This document shows positions 53,354 to 62,440 of a stretch of DNA of 64,000 nt, piece by piece (position 1 is the stretch's first letter; each line of letters begins with the position of its first letter). Position numbers and translations under genes: made by a program. The notes below the pieces were generated by a model. That model saw only the letters and a program-made list of their open reading frames with translations. It was not told the origin of the DNA and did not search any database. Source of the stretch: Clostridium gasigenes (GTDB lineage: Bacteria > Bacillota > Clostridia > Clostridiales > Clostridiaceae). Location of the stretch: contig NZ_FNJM01000002.1 in NCBI RefSeq assembly GCF_900104115.1, positions 62,001 through 126,000 of the forward strand, in the 5' to 3' direction.

Positions 53354-53803
53354 ATGACAAGAAATGAATTTATAAAAAAAGTTGACGAAAAAGTTAAACT
53401 TATAAGAATTGAAAAAGGATATACACAAAACAAAATGGCAGAGATACTTGGAATATCAAAAAAAACATTAATACAAGTTGAAAAAGAAAGATGTAGTTTA
53501 GGTTGGGCAGTTGCTATTGCAGTATGTGTTATCTTTAAGGATAGTGAAATATTAGAATTAACTTTTGGAGGTGATATAGAAGACATAATAAGATCTTTGG
53601 CATTTGAAAATGATGATACTAAATACACTCCAACACTTGGAGGAAAGATTTGGTGGAAGGATATTCAGGCTAAAAATTGTTATACAATTCAACAAAATGT
53701 AATATCAAATCATTATAGAATTTTAGATAGTAATAATCGAAGAGTGAGTTATTCCTTTGAATTGGAATATATAAAGAAAATATTTAATGAACTTTCTGAT
53801 TAA
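53354..53803 (+). CDS. XRE-family helix-turn-helix regulator
   Basis: This 149-residue protein has an XRE-type HTH at residues 14-50 (IRIEKGYTQNKMAEILGISK, then KTLIQVEKERCSLGW) and a C-terminal domain. That domain includes LTFGGDIEDIIRSLAFEN, GGKIWWKDIQ and IQQNVISNHYRILDSNNRR. The two-part layout recurs in clostridial regulators of unknown function. The promoter palindrome 50-90 bp upstream suggests autoregulation. It is followed 37 bp later by a membrane protein gene that may be its target. Confidence 0.8.
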   Translation: MTRNEFIKKVDEKVKLIRIEKGYTQNKMAEILGISKKTLIQVEKERCSLGWAVAIAVCVIFKDSEILELTFGGDIEDIIRSLAFENDDTKYTPTLGGKIWWKDIQAKNCYTIQQNVISNHYRILDSNNRRVSYSFELEYIKKIFNELSD

Positions 53804-53840
53804 ATATACAGAAAAAAACATAATTCAAGGAGGAGTTTAT

Positions 53841-54194
53841 ATGAAAAATGATAAAATTATTTATGGTGCTATATCAGTAATATTAATCTATTGTGGGGTT
53901 ATAGCATTAAGGCATCCTATGTCATGGACACTGGCGACAATAGCAATATTACCTTTAGTATACATTGGTAGTAGAGAAATAGGTGATTTTAAAACAAGGT
54001 TAATGATAACTAAAATACTATCAATTATATATGGATTTATTTCAATATCTACATTTTCATTAGGTATTGTAGTTGGATTGGATAATGGTACTATATGGAT
54101 TGTATTGAAAAATTTAATGGAGGCTAGCCCTGTAATATTTGGATTTTTAGTATTATCAATTTTTATTTACAAAAAAGTTAAATACGAAAAATAA
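53841..54194 (+). CDS. Hypothetical membrane protein (4 helices)
   Basis: This 117-residue protein has four hydrophobic stretches and a basic C-terminus (KKVKYEK). I start at 53841, with AAGGAGGAG 7 bases upstream; the frame is open further upstream and overlaps the HTH gene. It is likely co-transcribed with that regulator and terminated at 54313-54353. I know no function. Confidence 0.65.
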   Translation: MKNDKIIYGAISVILIYCGVIALRHPMSWTLATIAILPLVYIGSREIGDFKTRLMITKILSIIYGFISISTFSLGIVVGLDNGTIWIVLKNLMEASPVIFGFLVLSIFIYKKVKYEK

Positions 54195-54312
54195 CCATGT
54201 TAAAAGAAATTTTATTGCTAAAAAGTGATATAGAATGTAAAAAAATAACTTTAGTTATAAACATTAATGCACAATATTCATACTCCGAATTAATAAAAAT
54301 AAATAACATATT

Positions 54313-54353
54313 TAAATATCGCATTATTCATAAATGAATTTGCGATATTTTTT
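54313..54353 (+). terminator. Intrinsic terminator of the HTH-membrane protein pair
   Basis: The arms AAATATCGCA (54313-54322) and TGCGATATTT (54340-54349) are followed by TTTTTTT. Confidence 0.8.
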
Positions 54354-54485
54354 TATTCTCATTTTCCTACTCTACCTTTCTGTAAATTTCTATTAGTCTC
54401 TATATCCAAATACTATAAAATAAGTATAGAAAATATTATTTTTTTCCTTTAGCCCACATTTCTGTCATTGTACATCCTTATATAT

Positions 54486-54654
54486 TTAGTTTTTGCATAT
54501 ATCCAAACTCCCAGTTCCTACTGCTGTTACTCTTGCATAAATTGCATCTACATTAAAACCTGTTACAAAAAACTCTAATTCTTCTGAATCCTCTAAAAGT
54601 TCATTGACAACTTTTAATATTTCTTCCTTAACCTCTTTTGAATAACCCTTATTC
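54486..54654 (-). pseudogene. Gene fragment of unknown family
   Basis: An open stretch without a start codon reads NKGYSKEVKEEILKVVNELL, then DSEELEFFVTGFNVDAIYA, then RVTAVGTGSLDIC and stops. Codon choice and composition look coding, and it begins right after a stop codon, so I take it as the C-terminal remnant of a lost gene. The family is not recognised. The rest of the 54195-54763 gap holds the terminator at 54313 and spacer. Confidence 0.45.
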
Positions 54655-54763
54655 TAACCTATAATGTAAATTTAACAATACAATATAAGTAAAATATGTT
54701 ATATTATTAATTAACAAGATTATTAAAATTAATAATCTTTAGTCAAAATAAGGAGGATTTATC

Positions 54764-55066
54764 ATGGATAAACCAAGTAATATTAGAATCAAAAAATATG
54801 GTATAGGAACTTCGGCTTTGATAATTTCTATATTTTCTATAATGTTTTCATTCACTTATATCGCAGGGAAATATATAGGTGATCACATCTTAAGTATACT
54901 AGGAATATCCTTACCAATTAAGATTATTTCAATAATTCTATTTTTTATAGCAGTATTTATAGGACATAAATATAAGAATGATTATCTAGCTAAAACTGGA
55001 AGAAATTTATCTATTGCTTGTATATTTATGATATCAATTCTAACTTTAACATGTACACAATTTTAA
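54764..55066 (+). CDS. Hypothetical membrane protein (3 helices)
   Basis: This 100-residue protein of unknown function has hydrophobic segments at about 13-33, 42-65 and 80-97. An AAGGAGG site lies 8 bases before the ATG. It is a single-gene unit, convergent with the PTS EIIA gene. The N-terminal NIRIKKYGIGTSALIISIFS pattern is common in small clostridial membrane proteins. Confidence 0.65.
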   Translation: MDKPSNIRIKKYGIGTSALIISIFSIMFSFTYIAGKYIGDHILSILGISLPIKIISIILFFIAVFIGHKYKNDYLAKTGRNLSIACIFMISILTLTCTQF

Positions 55067-55124
55067 TATTTTATATAATAAGTTACCCTAAAATAATTTA
55101 ACTAAGTCATGTCCAAATAAATAA

Positions 55125-55171
55125 AATACCTATAGGTAAACACTTTTTCAAGTGTATAACCTATAGGTATT
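55125..55171. terminator. Bidirectional terminator between 54764 and the PTS genes
   Basis: The arms AATACCTATAGGT (55125-55137) and ACCTATAGGTATT (55159-55171), with an inner CACTT/AAGTG pair, form a long stem between convergent genes. Confidence 0.75.
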
Positions 55172-55197
55172 AATTTACTTGTAATAAGTAATCAGTT

Positions 55198-55647
55198 TTA
55201 GTTATTTGTTCTATCTAATAAAAGTTTTTCTATAACTTTTTCATCTGTTGCATTTTCTAGTTCTTCCTTAAAATCATCATCCATTATACTTACTGCTAAC
55301 ATTTGAAGTATTTTTAAGTGTTCATTTCCATTCCCTTCTGGCACAGCTATTAAAAATACCATGTGAACTGGCTCATCATCTAAGCTTTGCCATTCTATTC
55401 CTTTTAAACTTTTCCCAACTACTACTGTTGGTTTTTTAACCCAAGATGATTTTGCATGAGGTATAGCCACACCATCCCCTATTCCGGTCGTTGACATTGA
55501 TTCTCTAGTTTTAACGTCTTCTACGTATTTATCTACATCTACAAGTCTTTCTTCCATTAGGTTTGCTAGGTGCTTTATTGTAGCGAACTTTTCAGTTGTT
55601 ACTACGTTTAAATCTATATATTTTACATCAAATAATTTATCGTTCAT
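55198..55647 (-). CDS. PTS EIIA component, fructose/mannitol family
   Basis: This 149-residue cytosolic protein carries phosphate from HPr to the EIIB domain of the sugar transporter. The phosphorylated His is in GDGVAIPHAKSSWVKKP (His64), the family signature. LMEERLVDVDKYVEDVKTRE and the C-terminal EHLKILQMLAVSIMDDDF also fit. I start at the ATG at 55647; an in-frame TTG lies at 55656. It lies 60 bp downstream of the EIIBC gene and completes one transporter with it. Confidence 0.9.
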   Translation of the reverse strand: MNDKLFDVKYIDLNVVTTEKFATIKHLANLMEERLVDVDKYVEDVKTRESMSTTGIGDGVAIPHAKSSWVKKPTVVVGKSLKGIEWQSLDDEPVHMVFLIAVPEGNGNEHLKILQMLAVSIMDDDFKEELENATDEKVIEKLLLDRTNN

Positions 55648-55706
55648 TCCAATCAACCTCTTTCAAATCTATTTTTTATATTGTTTCTTTATTTTTTTAA
55701 ATATTC

Positions 55707-57122
55707 TTATTTTACTTGTTCTTTTCTAAATCTTAATCCCTTTAAGTAGTTAACCATTATTGCACTTACCATTGATCCAACGGCTATTGCGATTAAGAAC
55801 ATTATTACTCCATCAATTCCACCCATTAATGCAACTATTGGTCCACCATGTGGAACTCTATCTGCAACATTACCTGCCATTGCAATGTTAGCACCAACTA
55901 TTGATCCTACCATTAATGAAGGTATAACTCTTATAGGATCTACTGAAGCAAATGGGATTGCACCTTCAGTTATTCCACAAAGACCCATTGCAAATGCTGC
56001 TTTTCCTGCATCTATTTCATCTTCACTATAATACTTCTTTCTTAAGAATGTTGCAATCCCCATTCCGATTGGAGGTATTGCTATTGCTGCTGCTATTGGT
56101 CCCATTATTTCTGGGTTACCTTGAGTTATCATTGAAACACCAAATAAGAATGCAACTTTATTTACTGGTCCACCCATATCAAATGCAATCATTGCACCTA
56201 ATATAGTTGCAAGAACTATTGAACTTGTTCCTGATAATCCTGCTAAGAATGATGTTAATCCCTCAAACACTGCTGTTATCGGTCCACCTAAAACATATAT
56301 AAATGCAAGGCCAGTTACAAGTGTTGATATTATTGGTATTATTATTATTGGCATTATTGGTTTAATTAAACTTGGTACTTTAATATCTTTTAAGAACTTA
56401 GCTATATAACCAGCTAAGAAACCTGTTACTATTCCACCTAAGAACCCAGCATTTGCTTGTGATCCATAGAAAGATCCGTTTGCTGCTATATATCCACCAA
56501 TCATCCCCGGTACAAGACCTGGTCTATCAGCTATTGAGTAAGCTATGAACCCAGAAAGCACTGGTACCATAAATCCAAATCCTGCTCCTCCAATCATTTC
56601 AATCTTCTTCCAGAATGAGCCATCTGGTATTACAAGACCTTTAGCAGTTGGTTCTCCTCCAAAAGCTAATGCAAGTGCTATTAATAACCCTGCAACAACT
56701 ACAACTGGAATCATGTAAGAAACTCCACCCATTAAATGCTTATAGAATGCTGGTTGTTTTAACTTCATTTCTTTTTTTGCTTCAGTAACACTTTTAAGTT
56801 TCTTTGGATCTTTCTTTTCTACTTTTCCATCTAAGAACATTTGAATTAATACATCCGGTTCCTTTATTGCTCTACTAACTGGACATTCAAATATTGCCAG
56901 TCCTTGAAATCTATCTAAGTTAACAGATTTATCTGCTGCTATTATTATCCCATCAGCTTCTTTTATATCCTCTTCTGTTATAACATTTTCAGCACCTGAT
57001 GATCCTTGAGTTTCAACCTTAATTTCTACTCCCATCTTAACTGCCATTTTATTTAATTTTTGTGCTGCTATGTAAGTGTGTGCAATCCCTACTGGACATG
57101 ATGTTATTGCTAATAATTTCAT
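55707..57122 (-). CDS. PTS EIIBC component, fructose family
   Basis: This 471-residue protein joins an EIIB domain (residues 1-100, phosphorylated Cys in ITSCPVGIAHTYIAAQKL) to an EIIC membrane channel of nine or so helices (from about residue 130). The channel includes GGVSYMIPVVVVAGLLIALA, FDMGGPVNKVAFLFG and the catalytic-loop CGITEGAIPFASVDP. Fructose-family transporters take up fructose, mannose derivatives or related sugars as phosphates; the exact sugar is unknown. The gene is controlled by the activator gene 57 bp upstream and separated from it by a hairpin. Confidence 0.9.
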   Translation of the reverse strand: MKLLAITSCPVGIAHTYIAAQKLNKMAVKMGVEIKVETQGSSGAENVITEEDIKEADGIIIAADKSVNLDRFQGLAIFECPVSRAIKEPDVLIQMFLDGKVEKKDPKKLKSVTEAKKEMKLKQPAFYKHLMGGVSYMIPVVVVAGLLIALALAFGGEPTAKGLVIPDGSFWKKIEMIGGAGFGFMVPVLSGFIAYSIADRPGLVPGMIGGYIAANGSFYGSQANAGFLGGIVTGFLAGYIAKFLKDIKVPSLIKPIMPIIIIPIISTLVTGLAFIYVLGGPITAVFEGLTSFLAGLSGTSSIVLATILGAMIAFDMGGPVNKVAFLFGVSMITQGNPEIMGPIAAAIAIPPIGMGIATFLRKKYYSEDEIDAGKAAFAMGLCGITEGAIPFASVDPIRVIPSLMVGSIVGANIAMAGNVADRVPHGGPIVALMGGIDGVIMFLIAIAVGSMVSAIMVNYLKGLRFRKEQVK

Positions 57123-57141
57123 TATTATTTCCCCCTTGTTT

Positions 57142-57175
57142 AGACATCTTCAAAATGTTATTTTTTGAGGTGTCT
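57142..57175. repeat. Intergenic hairpin (dispersed family)
   Basis: The arms AGACATCTTCAAAA (57142-57155) and TTTTTGAGGTGTCT (57162-57175) pair with G-U positions between the activator and EIIBC genes. It is related to the hairpins at 39669 and 60116. Confidence 0.55.
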
Positions 57176-57179
57176 TACC

Positions 57180-59120
57180 TTAAAATTTATATATTATTTT
57201 TTTAAAATCTTCAAAATCACTACTTTTTATAATCTCTAAAACAACATCTAATTCTATAATACTTTTATATAATTGTTCTAAATTTGATTTCCATTCATGT
57301 TGGTCTTCTTTTGCTATACATATAATTAAAACCACTTGTACCTTTTCTTTATGCCACGTAATCCCTTTTTTAAGTATAGCTACTGATATAAATGATTCCT
57401 TCAAATCCTTATGACTTGTATGAGGTATGGCTACTAGATTTCCAATTTCAGTACTAGCTAGCTTTTCTCTTGAAAAAATTTCTTTCTTCACAGCCTTAGT
57501 TATATATTTTTTATCTATTAACTCCTCTGTAAGCTTTTCTAACAATTCTTCTCTTGTAGGTGCTTCTACATCTTTAAAAAACAGTTCCTTTTTCAACTTA
57601 CTAACAAGTCCATTTTCTTTATAGTTATTATTTTTCAAATTTTCCTCTATTTTTTTAATTTCATCCTTATCTAATAGGTTTTTAACATATATAACCTTTT
57701 CAGATTCTGCCTTTAAAGGAATTGTAGTTATTATAAAATCAACACTTTGTAATAATACCTCATTAAATTCATACCATGAAATTGTATCTACTATAGTTAA
57801 TCTTCCTTTAAAATGTTGCTCAAGTTTTACCTTAAGTAATAATGATGTTCCAATTCCTGTAGTACAAACTATGATTACTTTTTTTACCGTTCCTATTTCC
57901 TCTTGTTTTATCCTCTCAATCGAAGCTGCAAAATGTAAGGATAAGAATCCTATATCATCTTCACTTAAATCAAGTCCATATTCTCTTTTAATAATATTAT
58001 TTGATAAAACTCCTATTTCAAAAGCAAATGGATAATTATTTTTTATAATCCCTAGCATACTATTTTCCATTTTCACACCGTACTTCGCTCTATTTATAGC
58101 AGCTTTTAAATGAGCTCCTAAAAATTCTCTTAGTACTTTATCTGAGGTTAAATCCACATTAAAGTTTTCTTTAACAGCTATTAAAATTGTTTCTGTTAAT
58201 TTGCTGTTTTCCTCATCTATATCAGTTCCAATTGAGCTACTTGCAATTATATGTTTAGTTACATAACAAACTTCTGTTTCATTTATTTCTACATTTAATT
58301 TTTTCATAAGATCACTACATATACTTTTTGCTATATCCATTTTCGATTCTTTTTTTAAATCATTAGTCATAGCTTCTGTATAAATTAAATTGTTACCACT
58401 CTTGTTTCTAACTAACATTACTGCTACATATGACCTTAAGTCTTTAAGCGCTATATCAGATAATCTTAATTTAAACTTTACAATATTATCTTTTATAATT
58501 TCCTCTAATTCGGATAAATTTTTAAGTCCTAAAGAATCTTTTAATATTTCTTCAAACTTTTCTAAGAATATTTTATTTGAAAAATTTAATTTTTCAGTTA
58601 TACAACATCTTAAAGAATCTTCCTTGCCAGTAACTTTAATTCCCTTGTTAGCATGCTTTTCAATATCTAATGTAACATTTGATCCTCTGCCCTTAGGCTG
58701 TAAATTTGTTTTTGCAAGTTTAATATCATTTTTTAAGGTTGATAAACTTATGAATAATTCATCTGCTAAATCTATTTGAGTAATTGCATCTATATTTTTT
58801 ATTTCATTTAGTAGAAGCCTCATAATTATATATTCTGCTCTACCTTCTGCCGTAAGATTTATATAGTTATCTTTTTTCTTTTCATCACTATATATATCTT
58901 TAAACTTTTCCATATCGGTAATTTCTAATATATATCCTTTTCCTTTTTCGGATAAAATAACAGCACCATGATTTTTAAAAATATTATTTAATTCTTTTAT
59001 ATCACTCCTTATAGTTCTTGATGAAACACCTACTGTAGTACACAACTGATCTCCTGTAACTACCTTACTGCTTTCCGATAATATTTTTATTATTTTCTGA
59101 AGCCTTAAATCATTTATCAT
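57180..59120 (-). CDS. PRD-containing BglG/MtlR-type transcriptional activator
   Basis: This 646-residue regulator has, in order, an N-terminal HTH (VVTGDQLCTTVGVSSRTIRS), a second Mga-like HTH (LADELFISLSTLKNDIKLAK), two PTS regulation domains (about 190-405), an EIIB-like domain (VIIVCTTGIGTSLLLKVKLE) and a C-terminal EIIA-like domain with its His in GNLVAIPHTSHKD. It reads the phosphorylation state of the PTS and activates the adjacent transporter genes. I start at 59120, with AAGGTGA 5 bases upstream; a GTG at 59129 overlaps it. Confidence 0.9.
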   Translation of the reverse strand: MINDLRLQKIIKILSESSKVVTGDQLCTTVGVSSRTIRSDIKELNNIFKNHGAVILSEKGKGYILEITDMEKFKDIYSDEKKKDNYINLTAEGRAEYIIMRLLLNEIKNIDAITQIDLADELFISLSTLKNDIKLAKTNLQPKGRGSNVTLDIEKHANKGIKVTGKEDSLRCCITEKLNFSNKIFLEKFEEILKDSLGLKNLSELEEIIKDNIVKFKLRLSDIALKDLRSYVAVMLVRNKSGNNLIYTEAMTNDLKKESKMDIAKSICSDLMKKLNVEINETEVCYVTKHIIASSSIGTDIDEENSKLTETILIAVKENFNVDLTSDKVLREFLGAHLKAAINRAKYGVKMENSMLGIIKNNYPFAFEIGVLSNNIIKREYGLDLSEDDIGFLSLHFAASIERIKQEEIGTVKKVIIVCTTGIGTSLLLKVKLEQHFKGRLTIVDTISWYEFNEVLLQSVDFIITTIPLKAESEKVIYVKNLLDKDEIKKIEENLKNNNYKENGLVSKLKKELFFKDVEAPTREELLEKLTEELIDKKYITKAVKKEIFSREKLASTEIGNLVAIPHTSHKDLKESFISVAILKKGITWHKEKVQVVLIICIAKEDQHEWKSNLEQLYKSIIELDVVLEIIKSSDFEDFKKIIYKF

Positions 59121-59241
59121 TTCCATCACCTTGACTTTATTATAGATTTTTTGAAAACCTATTCATAGTTCTATTATTTCCTCTATCAAAGGAAATAATA
59201 TATCGTTTCCAATTTTACTCAATTTATATTTATCTTTATTA

Positions 59242-60093
59242 TTATTTATATACAATGCATCCTTTATTTTCTAATTGTTCTAACCAATTTACGTCCTCAA
59301 GTTCACTATTCCATCGTAAATCTAGTCTTTCTAGACCTTCTATATTTAATATTGATTTTGGAAGTTCCTTAATTTTATTTCCTCTTAAATCTATCTCCAG
59401 TAATTTTTTTAGATTACCAATCTCCTTTGGTAGCTCTTTTATATTGTTATTTCTAAAATTTAAACGCCTTAAATTAATACACTTGCCAATAGACTTTGTA
59501 ATTTCCAATAATTTATTTTCGCTTATATCAAGTACACGTAGGAATTTCAACTCACCAATATTTTCTGGTAATTGCTCTATTTTATTTTCCTTTAAATGAA
59601 GTTCTCTTAAACTGTGTAGATCACATATAGATTCAGGTAATTTGAAAATACTATTATCCATTGCCCTAAGTTCAACTAAACTCTTCAACCCACCAATGTT
59701 TAAAGGTAATTCCCTTAAAAAGTTATTACTTACGTTTAAATACCTTAATAGATAAAGATTACATATCTCATCCTCTAATACTTCAATTTGATTGTTATGA
59801 ATATAAAGATATTGATCTAACTTTTTTAAGTTTCCAATTTCTTTAGGTATGTCTTTTATTTTATTGTGTCCAAAATCAATACTTCTAAGTTTCTTCAATT
59901 TCGAAATACTCCTAGGTATAATTTCTATATTATTAGCTGATATATTAAGTACTGTTAAATTGCTTAAATCAAAAATACTCTCTGGAATATCCTTTATTCT
60001 ATTGTTATAAAAAGTTATATCCTCTATGTCTCTACCGAATTCTCTCAAATTAGGCACTTCTTCTAATCCTAAATTATTAAAATTTAATTTCAT
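59242..60093 (-). CDS. Leucine-rich-repeat protein
   Basis: This 283-residue protein consists almost wholly of about ten leucine-rich repeats of 23 residues with the bacterial pattern L-x-x-L-x-L-x-x-N-x-I-x-x-L-P. Examples are LRSIDFGHNKIKDIPKEIGN and LLEIDLRGNKIKELPKSILN. There is no signal peptide, membrane helix or enzyme domain, so it is a cytosolic binding scaffold with unknown partner. I start at 60093, with AAAGGAG 7 bases upstream. It sits between the PTS activator and the MurNAc genes and has no evident functional link to either. Confidence 0.85.
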   Translation of the reverse strand: MKLNFNNLGLEEVPNLREFGRDIEDITFYNNRIKDIPESIFDLSNLTVLNISANNIEIIPRSISKLKKLRSIDFGHNKIKDIPKEIGNLKKLDQYLYIHNNQIEVLEDEICNLYLLRYLNVSNNFLRELPLNIGGLKSLVELRAMDNSIFKLPESICDLHSLRELHLKENKIEQLPENIGELKFLRVLDISENKLLEITKSIGKCINLRRLNFRNNNIKELPKEIGNLKKLLEIDLRGNKIKELPKSILNIEGLERLDLRWNSELEDVNWLEQLENKGCIVYK

Positions 60094-60115
60094 ACTAAAT
60101 CTCCTTTTTAATAAA

Positions 60116-60172
60116 ACATCTTCAAAAAATAGCAAGCTAATATGATATCTACTTTTTTTAAATGCCTAATAT
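60116..60172. repeat. Imperfect hairpin with CATCTTC / AAATGCC ends (dispersed family)
   Basis: The sequence CATCTTCAAAAAATAGCAAG near 60116 faces TACTTTTTTTAAATGCC ending at 60168. It is the same type as 39669 and lies upstream of the LRR gene. Confidence 0.5.
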
Positions 60173-60221
60173 AGTTTATACTTTTATTATAGCCTTACTT
60201 AGATATGTTCAAATGAAAAAT

Positions 60222-60263
60222 GTATCAGAAGTAGAATCATAAAATTGATTCTACTTCTGATAC
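60222..60263 (-). terminator. Intrinsic terminator after murR
   Basis: Perfect 18-bp arms (GTATCAGAAGTAGAATCA at 60222-60239, matched at 60246-60263) are followed on the minus strand by ATTTTT, 17 bp past the murR stop. Confidence 0.85.
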
Positions 60264-60279
60264 ATACAAAATCACTTCC

Positions 60280-61131
60280 CTAAAGTTTAAGTTCCTGAAC
60301 TGCTTCTCTTGTGATAATAAGCTTTTCTTCTACTTCTTTAATATTATTTTTTACCATTCCTATAAATAGCATATCTATAATTGCAAGTTGAGATATTCTT
60401 GAGCTCATAGCCCCTTCTCTTAATGACTTTTCTACAAAAGGTATTTTTAAAGTTATATCTGACAGGTTTTCAAGTTTATTATTCATACTTGCTTTTGTAA
60501 TAGATATTACTGGTATTTTAAGTTTCTTAGCATTTTCTACACATTTAATAACTTCTCTTGTACTACCGGAGTATGAAATTGCTATTGCAACATCCCCCGG
60601 TTGCATTAATATAGATGAAGTTATTTGAAGATGTGTATCTGTATGAGCTATACATCTTCTATTTATCCTACTTAGTTTATAATAAAAATCTAACCCTACA
60701 AGTCCTGATACTCCTACACTATAAACATATATATCTTTAGCATTAATAAGTAACTCTATAGCTTTTTCAAGGTCTTCTTCTTTTATTAACTTAACTGTTT
60801 TTTCCATAACAACATCAATTGAATTTTTTATTCCATAAATTATATCTCTAGTTTTTAAATCTTTATCTAGGTATTCAAATTTTGGATTTTCCTCATTATC
60901 GTTATTATTTAAATTTATAGATAATTTAAACTTCATTTCATTTAAGCTATTAAATCCTACCTTTTTAGAGAATCTAACTACTGTTGCTGCTGAAGTATTT
61001 GTTATATCACCAATTTCCTTTGCTGATAAATTTATTATGCTTTCTTTATTTGAAAGTAAATAATCTGCTATTAGTTTTTCTCCATCTGTAAAATTTTCAT
61101 AGTTCTGTCTTATGTAATCTAAAACATTCAT
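60280..61131 (-). CDS. murR: MurR/RpiR-family regulator
   Basis: This 283-residue regulator has an RpiR-type HTH (LSAKEIGDITNTSAATVVRF and SKKVGFNSLNEMKFKLS) and a SIS sugar-phosphate-binding domain (IYVYSVGVSGLVGLDFYYKL and VAIAISYSGSTREVIKCVEN). In MurNAc operons this regulator senses MurNAc-6-phosphate. It is the last gene of the cluster, 21 bp after mupG, and ends at a strong terminator. The symbol is given from context. Confidence 0.85.
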   Translation of the reverse strand: MNVLDYIRQNYENFTDGEKLIADYLLSNKESIINLSAKEIGDITNTSAATVVRFSKKVGFNSLNEMKFKLSINLNNNDNEENPKFEYLDKDLKTRDIIYGIKNSIDVVMEKTVKLIKEEDLEKAIELLINAKDIYVYSVGVSGLVGLDFYYKLSRINRRCIAHTDTHLQITSSILMQPGDVAIAISYSGSTREVIKCVENAKKLKIPVISITKASMNNKLENLSDITLKIPFVEKSLREGAMSSRISQLAIIDMLFIGMVKNNIKEVEEKLIITREAVQELKL

Positions 61132-61152
61132 GTAATCACACCCTAATTATAT

Positions 61153-62226
61153 TTAAGTTTGTCTAAAATAAAACTTTTTACCGTTATTTATATATTTTAA
61201 TAGATAAAAGTCTTTATGTAAAACGGATGCTACATTATTTATTCTCTTATCAGCTTTTTGGTCACTTATTAGAATCTGAAGTTCCCCTTCATATCTCATA
61301 TATTCTTCATTATCTATTGTTACATCGCCATATTTTTTATCTACTATATTAGTAGGTTTTATTTTATCACCATTAAGAATTAATCTACTTTCACTAGCCC
61401 TTATTGCATCTCTTGCATTATCTGGTCTTGAGCTATAAGTTTCTTTAAGTAATCTTAAACAAACCTCATCTTCTACTTTTATATCTACTCTTAATTCTAC
61501 ACCATCTTGTTTTAATGATGATAAATCTTTTAATTCTTTTTCACTTGGAAGAGAATCTCCAATAAATACTGATCCATTTCCAATAGCAAACAAATGATTT
61601 GCAGCCTCTCTCACTTCCATTCCTCTATGATCTTCAAGTGTTGGCAACCCATCTTTCATAGGACTTCTTCTTCTATTATTAGATTGAACAAAAGCACATA
61701 TTTTTATTCCTCTTTCATTCAACATATTATTCTTTTGTATCATACACTCCTCTGAAATTCCGGTTCCTATTCTTGGATAGAAATTATGAAGTGAATCTAT
61801 ATTATTATAATTTGGTGAAAGTTTATCTAACTTTTCAAAGAATTCTTCTGTTATTGTAGATGCATTTAATTGAATTTGTATTCCATAATCATTTTTACTC
61901 ATTTGTGATATTTCTTCTTCTGTATAACCAAAATCTATTCTTATTGTTTTAACACCCATATCTCTTAATCCTTTTAAATCCATGTTTTTTAAATCTAAAA
62001 ATTTAAAAGTATTTGGAGATATATCACTTATTATATCCATATCATATTCTTTAGCTAATTTAAAAAATCCTCTTACTTCAGCCTTTAACACATCATAATT
62101 AGCCTCGGGAATATGTAACGAAGTAAATATTCTTGTATATCCTAATTTATGTGCATCATTTAATAGCTTTATGTTTTCCTCTTTTGTATTATCTAAACCA
62201 AAATAAACTGAAAATCCAAAACTCAT
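61153..62226 (-). CDS. mupG: MupG-family (DUF871) 6-phospho-N-acetylmuramidase
   Basis: MupG hydrolyses the phosphorylated disaccharide MurNAc-6P-GlcNAc in cell-wall recycling. The 357-residue protein starts MSFGFSVYFGLDNTKEENIK. It has the TIM barrel signatures FTSLHIPEANYDVLKAEVRG, IQLNASTITEEFFEKL and HNFYPRIGTGIS, followed by a small C-terminal cyclophilin-like domain. I start at 62226, with GGAGGG 7 bases upstream; the frame continues upstream without a site. Its place between murP and murR supports the assignment. Confidence 0.9.
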   Translation of the reverse strand: MSFGFSVYFGLDNTKEENIKLLNDAHKLGYTRIFTSLHIPEANYDVLKAEVRGFFKLAKEYDMDIISDISPNTFKFLDLKNMDLKGLRDMGVKTIRIDFGYTEEEISQMSKNDYGIQIQLNASTITEEFFEKLDKLSPNYNNIDSLHNFYPRIGTGISEECMIQKNNMLNERGIKICAFVQSNNRRRSPMKDGLPTLEDHRGMEVREAANHLFAIGNGSVFIGDSLPSEKELKDLSSLKQDGVELRVDIKVEDEVCLRLLKETYSSRPDNARDAIRASESRLILNGDKIKPTNIVDKKYGDVTIDNEEYMRYEGELQILISDQKADKRINNVASVLHKDFYLLKYINNGKKFYFRQT

Positions 62227-62440
62227 AATATTTCCCTCCATTTTTTTATTATGCCTTAGGGATATGAAATAAAATACACCAACGGCGGGCAAGGCCACTA
62301 GTCAAAGATTATAACTAGTTATTTTTTCAAGTTCCCTTTTGCAACTATTATTTAACATACATTATACTTTTAAAAAGAGTGATAATAACATTAAATCTAA
62401 TGTACTTACCACCCTTTTCTATAAAATTTCTACTATAATA

